64,000 nt of DNA from Comamonas halotolerans (lineage in GTDB: Bacteria > Pseudomonadota > Gammaproteobacteria > Burkholderiales > Burkholderiaceae_C). Location: assembly GCF_030162935.1 (NCBI RefSeq), contig NZ_JASAUZ010000023.1, positions 1 to 64,000 on the forward strand, written 5' to 3'. A model generated the notes under the pieces. The model searched no databases, had not been told where the DNA came from, and saw nothing but the letters and a program-made list of their open reading frames with translations. Of this stretch, positions 58,669 to 64,000 are shown one piece after another; position 1 is the first letter of the stretch, and each line of letters starts with the position of its first letter. The position numbers were made by a program, and so were the translations under genes.

Positions 58669-58758
58669 GGGGAAGACAGGAGCAATGCAAGAGGCATGCA
58701 TGCTGCCTGATTTGCATGACCATATCAAGCAAGACATGCAAGAAGCTCATACCTGGAT

Positions 58759-58775
58759 GCAAACAAATCGTTTGC
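58759..58775. promoter_or_regulatory. LysR-type inverted repeat in the gcdH control region
   Basis: GCAAAC-N5-GTTTGC lies between the divergent LysR gene and gcdH, about 106 bases before the gcdH ATG. Size and spacing fit the T-N11-A class of LysR sites. Confidence 0.5.
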
Positions 58776-58880
58776 GAAGCACTCATCCCCTACGTAGGAT
58801 GCATTCCATGACAGCACTGCCATGCAAATAAACGCATTCAATGTGGTGCAAGCAACAACACAGAGATCCAAGGAGCCCTT

Positions 58881-60071
58881 ATGTCCAACTTTCAATGGAA
58901 CGACCCCTTCCAGCTCGATCAGCAACTGACTGCCGACGAGCGCATGATCCGCGATGCAGCCTATGAATACTGTCAAGGCAAACTCATGCCTCGCGTACAG
59001 GACATGTTCCGCCATGAAAAGACGGACACCACCATCTTCCGCGAGATGGGTGAGCTGGGCCTGCTGGGCCCCACCATTCCCACCGAATACGGTGGCGCTG
59101 GCCTGAACTACGTGAGCTACGGTCTGGTGGCGCGTGAAATTGAGCGCGTGGACTCGGGCTACCGCTCCATGGCATCGGTGCAGTCTTCGCTGGTCATGGT
59201 GCCCATCAACGAGTTCGGCACCGAAGAGCAGAAGCAGAAATACCTGCCCAAGCTGGCATCGGGCGAATACATCGGCTGCTTTGGCCTCACCGAGCCTGAC
59301 CACGGTTCCGACCCCGGCTCCATGGCCACCCGGGCTTATAAAGTTGATGGCGGCTACAAGCTCAAGGGCTCCAAGATGTGGATCACCAACAGCCCTGTGG
59401 CAGACGTGTTCGTTGTCTGGGCCAAGGAAGTGTCCGAAGGCGGCAACGTGGGCCAGATCCGCGGCTTCATTCTGGAAAAAGGCTGGAAGGGCCTGAGCGC
59501 CCCCGCCATCCACGGCAAAGTGGGTCTGCGCGCATCGATCACCGGCGAAATCGTCATGGACGATGTGTTTGTCCCCGAAGAAAACGCCTTCCCTGAAGTG
59601 CGTGGCCTGAAGGGCCCCTTCACCTGCCTGAACAGCGCCCGCTTTGGTATTGCCTGGGGCGCCATGGGTGCTGCCGAGTTCTGCTGGCACACTGCCCGCC
59701 AGTACACACTGGACCGCAAGCAGTTTGGCCGTCCCCTGGCCGCCAACCAGCTGATCCAGAAGAAGCTGGCCGACATGCAGACTGAAATCACGCTGGGCCT
59801 GCAAGCTGCCCTGCGCGTGGGCCGCATGAAGGACGAGTACCAGAACGTGATCGAAATCACCTCGCTGATCAAGCGCAACAACTGCGGCAAGGCCCTGGAC
59901 GTGGCCCGCCTGGCACGCGACATGATGGGCGGCAACGGCATCTCCGACGAGTTCGGCGTTGCCCGCCACCTCGTGAATCTGGAAGTGGTGAACACCTACG
60001 AAGGCACCCACGATGTGCACGCCCTGATCTTGGGCCGTGCGCAAACCGGCATCGCAGCCTTTGCCAACTGA
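58881..60071 (+). CDS. gcdH: Glutaryl-CoA dehydrogenase
   Basis: 396 residues, AAGGAG before the ATG. An acyl-CoA dehydrogenase of the decarboxylating branch: the FAD region [32 protein letters not shown], and the catalytic Glu374 in [17 protein letters not shown] all match GcdH. It turns glutaryl-CoA into crotonyl-CoA and CO2, passing electrons to ETF (whose beta subunit starts at the left end of the window). Lysine, tryptophan or glutarate breakdown would supply the substrate. A CoA-transferase gene follows. Confidence 0.93.
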   Translation: MSNFQWNDPFQLDQQLTADERMIRDAAYEYCQGKLMPRVQDMFRHEKTDTTIFREMGELGLLGPTIPTEYGGAGLNYVSYGLVAREIERVDSGYRSMASVQSSLVMVPINEFGTEEQKQKYLPKLASGEYIGCFGLTEPDHGSDPGSMATRAYKVDGGYKLKGSKMWITNSPVADVFVVWAKEVSEGGNVGQIRGFILEKGWKGLSAPAIHGKVGLRASITGEIVMDDVFVPEENAFPEVRGLKGPFTCLNSARFGIAWGAMGAAEFCWHTARQYTLDRKQFGRPLAANQLIQKKLADMQTEITLGLQAALRVGRMKDEYQNVIEITSLIKRNNCGKALDVARLARDMMGGNGISDEFGVARHLVNLEVVNTYEGTHDVHALILGRAQTGIAAFAN

Positions 60072-60218
60072 TTTTTACCTGTTGTCTCCTAGGGCGTATG
60101 CACATGCGCTCTATGTTCAGAAGCTGCTCGCGCACCACTAAAGGCATTTGTAGCACTCACAAGCTCTGCAACTGCTGCTTAGCAAGCGCCAGCAGCTTCT
60201 CTTTTCCAAGGACGAATC

Positions 60219-61472
60219 ATGCCAACGACAGCACAAGGTGCACTGGCAGGCATCAAGGTACTGGATTTGTCACGCGTGCTCGCGGGCCCCTGGGCCACCC
60301 AGATGCTGGCCGACCTGGGCGCAGATGTGATCAAAGTCGAGCGACCACTGGCCGGTGATGACACGCGCCACTGGGGACCACCCTTCCTTAAAGACTCGCA
60401 AGGCAATGACACGCGCGAGGCCAGCTACTTCACTGCCTGCAACCGCAACAAACGCAGCATTACCGTGGACATGGCCCATCCCGAAGGCCAGGCCCTGCTG
60501 CGCCGCATGGCCCAAGAGGCGGATGTGGTGGTAGAGAATTTCAAGGTAGGCGGACTCAGGCAATATGGCCTGGATTACGATAGCCTCAAAGCCTTGAACC
60601 CTCGACTTGTTTATTGTTCCATCACCGGCTTTGGTCAGGATGGACCGTATGCAGAACGCGCTGGATACGACCTGATGGTGCAAGCCATGTGTGGCCTGAT
60701 GAGCATCACCGGCCATGCCGACAATCAACCCGGCGGGGGTCCACTCAAGGTGGGCGTGGCGGTCATTGACGTGTTCACAGGCCTTTACGCCAGCAACGCC
60801 ATCCTGGCAGCCCTGAATGCACGCGACAATGTGCGCAATGGCTCCGGCGAAGGCCAGTACATCGACATGGCACTGCTGGACGTTGGCATGGCTGTGCTTG
60901 CCAACCAGGCTGCAGGCTATCTGGCCACCGAGCAAACACCGACACGCGCAGGCAATATTCACCCCAGTCTGGCCCCTTACCAAGACTTCCCAACGCTGGA
61001 CGGCAATGTGCTGCTGGCCATTGGCAACGACGGTCAGTTTGCCCGCTTTTGCCATGCAGTCGGACACGCTGCCTGGGCGCAGGACCCTCGCTTCGCCACC
61101 AACACCGCGCGGGTACAGAACCGTGATGCCTTGCTGAAGCTCATGCAGCCGCTGATGCAAACCCGCAGCACGGCAGACTGGATCGCTTTATTTGAAGACA
61201 AGGCCGTGCCTTGCGGCCCCATCAATACCATTGCCCAGGCGTTTGATGATCCACAAGTGCGCCATCGCAATATTCGGCAAACGCTGCCATGCACCAAAGG
61301 TGATGGCATGGCTGAAATTGCAACCGTTGCCAACCCCATGCGTCTTTCCGCCACACCTGTGCAATACCGCAGCGCCCCCCCTGCGCTTGGTGAACACACG
61401 CATGAGGTTTTGCAAGCCATGGGGCTGGATGCCGAGGCGATTGCCAGACTGCAGTCACGCCAAGTGATTTAG
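60219..61472 (+). CDS. CaiB/BaiF-family CoA-transferase (probably glutarate activating)
   Basis: 417 residues of a class III CoA-transferase: LDLSRVLAGPWATQMLADLGADVIKVE at the N-terminus, YCSITGFGQDGPYAERAGYD in the middle, and the catalytic Asp184 in VAVIDVFTGLYA. Next to gcdH and a GcvA-like regulator, its probable reaction is transfer of CoA from succinyl-CoA to glutarate, as in the SUGCT-like branch. The substrate is inferred from context. It begins 148 bases after gcdH. Confidence 0.88.
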   Translation: MPTTAQGALAGIKVLDLSRVLAGPWATQMLADLGADVIKVERPLAGDDTRHWGPPFLKDSQGNDTREASYFTACNRNKRSITVDMAHPEGQALLRRMAQEADVVVENFKVGGLRQYGLDYDSLKALNPRLVYCSITGFGQDGPYAERAGYDLMVQAMCGLMSITGHADNQPGGGPLKVGVAVIDVFTGLYASNAILAALNARDNVRNGSGEGQYIDMALLDVGMAVLANQAAGYLATEQTPTRAGNIHPSLAPYQDFPTLDGNVLLAIGNDGQFARFCHAVGHAAWAQDPRFATNTARVQNRDALLKLMQPLMQTRSTADWIALFEDKAVPCGPINTIAQAFDDPQVRHRNIRQTLPCTKGDGMAEIATVANPMRLSATPVQYRSAPPALGEHTHEVLQAMGLDAEAIARLQSRQVI

Positions 61473-61708
61473 CCTTGCAGTCCCTGCTGTGCACAAGCTG
61501 CAGGGCTTGCGCACAGTGCCGAAGACTCTGGACACGACCCAGATCATGGCCGTTGCTGCCAGGGAAAAACACGCACCAAAAATCGCGTTTTTTATCCTAG
61601 AAAAAACCCTCGATCAAGGGTTTGCACTTAAGATTTTTCGCCCACAAGCGACAGCCGCCTCATTAGGATTTCCAACGTTCAACACAACAACGACATGGAG
61701 ACCTGCAC

Positions 61709-62674
61709 ATGATGCGTCGCACCCTTTTGGCCCTGGCCGCACTGACTACCCTCGGCGCAGCCCACGCCCAAGCCAGCTACCCCAACAAACCCATCAAGCT
61801 GCTGGTGCCCTTTGCCGCAGGCGGCACCACCGACCTGATTGCCCGTGTGGTAGCAGACCCTCTGGGCCGTGAACTGGGCCAACCCGTGATTGTGGAAAAC
61901 AAGGGCGGTGGTGGCGGCGCCATTGGTGCAGCAGAGACGGCCCGCGCCGCGCCCGATGGCTACAACCTCGGGCTGGCTACCGTATCCACCACAGCCACCA
62001 ACCCTGCTATCAACCCCAAGATTCCCTACAACGTTTTCACCGATTTCACTCCCATCGTGAACATTGCGGCCACGCCCAACATCATCGCGGCCAATCCCAA
62101 GTTTGTCGGTCAGGACTACGAGAGCTTCCTGGATGAAATCAAGAAAAACCCCGGCAAGCACTCGTTTGGCTCACCAGGCACGGGGTCCATTGGCCACCTG
62201 ATGATGGAAATGTTCATGCTGGCCACCGGCACCCAAATGCAGCACGTGCCTTATCGCGGCTCTGGTCCTGCGCTCAACGATGCGGTAGCTGGTCAGATTC
62301 CGCTGCTGTTTGACAATTTCCCTTCCACCCTGCCGTTTGTGCAAAGCAAGCGCCTGACTCCGCTGGTAGTGGCCGCGCCACAGCGACTGGCAGTGCTGCC
62401 TGATGTGCCGACCCTGGCCGAAGTCGGTGCGCCTGGCGTGAACCGCATGGCGTACTACGGCGTGGTCGGCCCCAAGGGCATGCCCAAGGACATCGTGGAC
62501 AAGGTCAACAAGGCGGTACACAAGGTACTGCAAGACCCCGGCGTGCGCAAACGCATTGAAGAAACCGGTTCGCTGATCGTGGCCGACACCCCCGAAAAGT
62601 TCGCCCAGGAAATCAAGGCCGAATACACCGCCTACAAGGAAGTGGTGGACAAGCAAAAGCTGACCATGGACTAA
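61709..62674 (+). CDS. Bug/TctC-family tripartite tricarboxylate transporter receptor (second copy)
   Basis: 321 residues with a signal peptide ending near AHA (about 21), GGAG before the start, and the pattern YPNKPIKLLVPFAAGGTTDLIARVVADPLG, VENKGGGGGAIGA and VPYRGSGPALNDA. It is only distantly like the receptor at 50239. Behind gcdH and a CoA-transferase, a dicarboxylate such as glutarate is a reasonable ligand. No TctAB permease genes are present. A terminator follows. Confidence 0.9.
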   Translation: MMRRTLLALAALTTLGAAHAQASYPNKPIKLLVPFAAGGTTDLIARVVADPLGRELGQPVIVENKGGGGGAIGAAETARAAPDGYNLGLATVSTTATNPAINPKIPYNVFTDFTPIVNIAATPNIIAANPKFVGQDYESFLDEIKKNPGKHSFGSPGTGSIGHLMMEMFMLATGTQMQHVPYRGSGPALNDAVAGQIPLLFDNFPSTLPFVQSKRLTPLVVAAPQRLAVLPDVPTLAEVGAPGVNRMAYYGVVGPKGMPKDIVDKVNKAVHKVLQDPGVRKRIEETGSLIVADTPEKFAQEIKAEYTAYKEVVDKQKLTMD

Positions 62675-62719
62675 GCTTGCCGCTACTGCTGGCATGACCT
62701 GCGCTGCAGTGGAGCAAGA

Positions 62720-62751
62720 AACGGCTGCCAGAGGCAGCCGTTGATTTTTTG
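62720..62751 (+). terminator. Terminator after the second Bug receptor gene
   Basis: AACGGCTGCC, loop AGA, GGCAGCCGTT, then GATTTTTTG. A perfect 10-bp stem. Confidence 0.85.
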
Positions 62752-62852
62752 AAAGGTATGAACTGATGGCTGAGCGCAATTGCGAACGGCCATGGTGATC
62801 CAGGCACATCATGCCTAGGGCACCGAAGGGCTCTTGCGAAAGCCTCCACACA

Positions 62853-63467
62853 TTACGCGTTGCTGGCAACTCCCAAGCCGACTCCAAAAAGAACCAGCAT
62901 GCCGCCAAAAGCGCGGTCAATCCAGTGACGCACTGAGAGCAAGCGCACCCGCACAGCATCAGCTGAAAAACACAAGGCAACTATCGAAAACCATGCCATA
63001 TGTGCCACCGAGATGAACACCCCATAGCCCACTTGCAATGCAAGCGATGTGTCTGGGTGCACCACTTGGAGAAACAAGCTCACGATGAACACCGTGGTCT
63101 TGGGGTTCAAGGCATTGGTCAGAAAACCAATGCGCAAGGCTTTCAAGTCTGACATTGGCGCAACTTTTGCAGTTACCAGCTCACCCCCTCCTTGGGTTCT
63201 GAGCATCTTGCAGCCCAGATAAATCAGATACAGCGCACCCAAAAGTTTGATGGCATTGAACAGCCACATGGACTGCTGAATGAGCAGACCCACACCTATC
63301 AAGGTGTAGCTGACATGTAAAAGCACGCCCAAACCAATCCCCAACGCAGTAAGTACCCCTGAGCGCCGGGACATGAGCAGGCTGTTGCGACTCACCATGG
63401 CAAAGTCCGGCCCGGGGCTTATCACAGCAAGCAAGGTTATTGTGACCACAGCTATCAATTCAGTCAT
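62853..63467 (-). CDS. LysE/RhtB-family amino acid exporter
   Basis: 204 residues, six hydrophobic segments. The family motif SPGPDFAMVSRNSLLMSRRSGVLTALGIGLG stands in helix 1 and the following loop, and GFLTNALNPKTTVFIVSLF in the middle. Such proteins export basic or neutral amino acids or homoserine lactones by proton antiport. It is divergent from a LysR gene, as in the lysE-lysG pair, so induction by an intracellular amino acid is likely. Confidence 0.9.
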   Translation of the reverse strand: MTELIAVVTITLLAVISPGPDFAMVSRNSLLMSRRSGVLTALGIGLGVLLHVSYTLIGVGLLIQQSMWLFNAIKLLGALYLIYLGCKMLRTQGGGELVTAKVAPMSDLKALRIGFLTNALNPKTTVFIVSLFLQVVHPDTSLALQVGYGVFISVAHMAWFSIVALCFSADAVRVRLLSVRHWIDRAFGGMLVLFGVGLGVASNA

Positions 63468-63532
63468 GCGAATACACTTCAGTCATTGGTAATAATTCCA
63501 ATAATATGCAGATGAAGGGCCGATTCATAACG

Positions 63533-64000
63533 ATGATTTCTGACATCAACGGTGAACTGAACTCACAAAAAACCAATTCACGCCTGCCATCCCTTTTGGC
63601 ACTGCGCTGTTTTGAAGCTGCCGCTCGTTTGGAAAATTTCAGCCGTGCCGCCGACGAACTTCACCTCACGCACGGAGCAGTCAGCCGGGCGGTCCGCCTG
63701 CTAGAAGATGATCTGGGCATTGCTTTGTTCGAACGACGCAGCCGGCGCGTCTACCTCACTGATGCGGGGCGCCAGCTTTCGAACGCTGTGGCGGGAGGCT
63801 TTGGACTCATCCGCAATGCTTTGAGCGATATACGTGCAAATGCGCGCAAAGCGAAACCATGGGTACTGTCGTGCGAACCGACTTTGCTGATGCGTTGGCT
63901 TATTCCTCGATGGCCATCGTTCCAAGCACAACATCCTGACGTTGATATCCATCTCATGGCCGGTGGTGGTGAATTTTCGTTTGCCCATGGCATTGACTTT
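63533..64000 (+). CDS. LysR-family transcriptional regulator (3' end beyond the window)
   Basis: 156 codons to the window edge, in frame with no stop. HTH at about 22-75 (LPSLLALRCFEAAARLENFSR; ELHLTHGAVSRAVRLLEDDL; LTDAGRQLS), then the start of a GcvA-like effector domain (MRWLIPRWPSFQAQHPDVDIHL). Two further in-frame ATGs at 63506 and 63512 are possible starts; I chose 63533 because the conserved region begins close to it. It is divergent from the LysE exporter, its probable target. Confidence 0.88.
   Translation, partial: MISDINGELNSQKTNSRLPSLLALRCFEAAARLENFSRAADELHLTHGAVSRAVRLLEDDLGIALFERRSRRVYLTDAGRQLSNAVAGGFGLIRNALSDIRANARKAKPWVLSCEPTLLMRWLIPRWPSFQAQHPDVDIHLMAGGGEFSFAHGIDF

Overview
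The window looks like a chromosomal stretch of a betaproteobacterium of the Comamonadaceae (Comamonas/Delftia/Acidovorax type). Signs of this are two orphan Bug/TctC-type periplasmic receptors, the hemC-hemD-hemX-hemY order, a MoxR-DUF58-TgpA operon, a nap-ccm supercluster, and abundant LysR regulators with glutaryl-CoA dehydrogenase. The placement is an inference from gene content; no rRNA or other species marker is present. Coding density is high. I see no insertion sequence, prophage or CRISPR array.

Left part (1-30 kb), mostly housekeeping. It begins with the 5' end of etfB, an MscS channel, and a crotonase-fold protein paired with an HDAC-family hydrolase. An operon moxR/DUF58/tgpA/mltB and an orphan amino-acid-type binding protein follow. 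thiC comes next behind a TPP riboswitch with its own promoter -10 and an intrinsic terminator. Then come an acyl-CoA ligase, a di-heme cytochrome c peroxidase with a Fur-family regulator, a strong candidate for an unannotated small RNA (about 16298-16390), ppc, the hemCDXY operon, valS, galU, tusA, a Nudix hydrolase and cysM. A short tRNA block holds two near-identical tRNA-Leu(CAA) genes around an initiator tRNA-Met.

Middle (30-43 kb), anaerobic respiration. On the minus strand napE-D-A-B-C run directly into ccmA-B-C-D-E-F-G-H-I. Periplasmic nitrate reductase, its haem-protein electron donors and the whole cytochrome c maturation machinery therefore appear to form one transcription unit of 14 genes. 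A perfect FNR site sits exactly where a class II FNR promoter for napE would need it. Divergently, a second FNR-like site precedes nnrS and nsrR (nitric oxide response).

Right-middle (43-50 kb), aromatic catabolism. A flavin monooxygenase, a DUF2783 microprotein, a VOC (type I extradiol-like) protein, a long-form fumarylacetoacetase and a maleylacetoacetate isomerase form one operon behind a perfect MarR-like operator. It converges on 4-hydroxyphenylpyruvate dioxygenase, which has a divergent Lrp/AsnC regulator. The homogentisate route is thus present at both ends, but no HmgA is present in the window. The VOC protein and the monooxygenase stand where HmgA would be expected. This is the best candidate here for an undescribed biochemical system.

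Right end (50-64 kb). A Bug receptor, a MarR regulator, a gene-poor 580 bp stretch and a LexA-controlled umuC-umuD pair (reverse of the E. coli order) come first. They are followed by an LrgA/LrgB pair, an EamA transporter with a divergent LysR, and a glutarate-type module (LysR, gcdH, CaiB/BaiF CoA-transferase, second Bug receptor). A LysE exporter with a divergent LysR, cut by the window end, closes the window.
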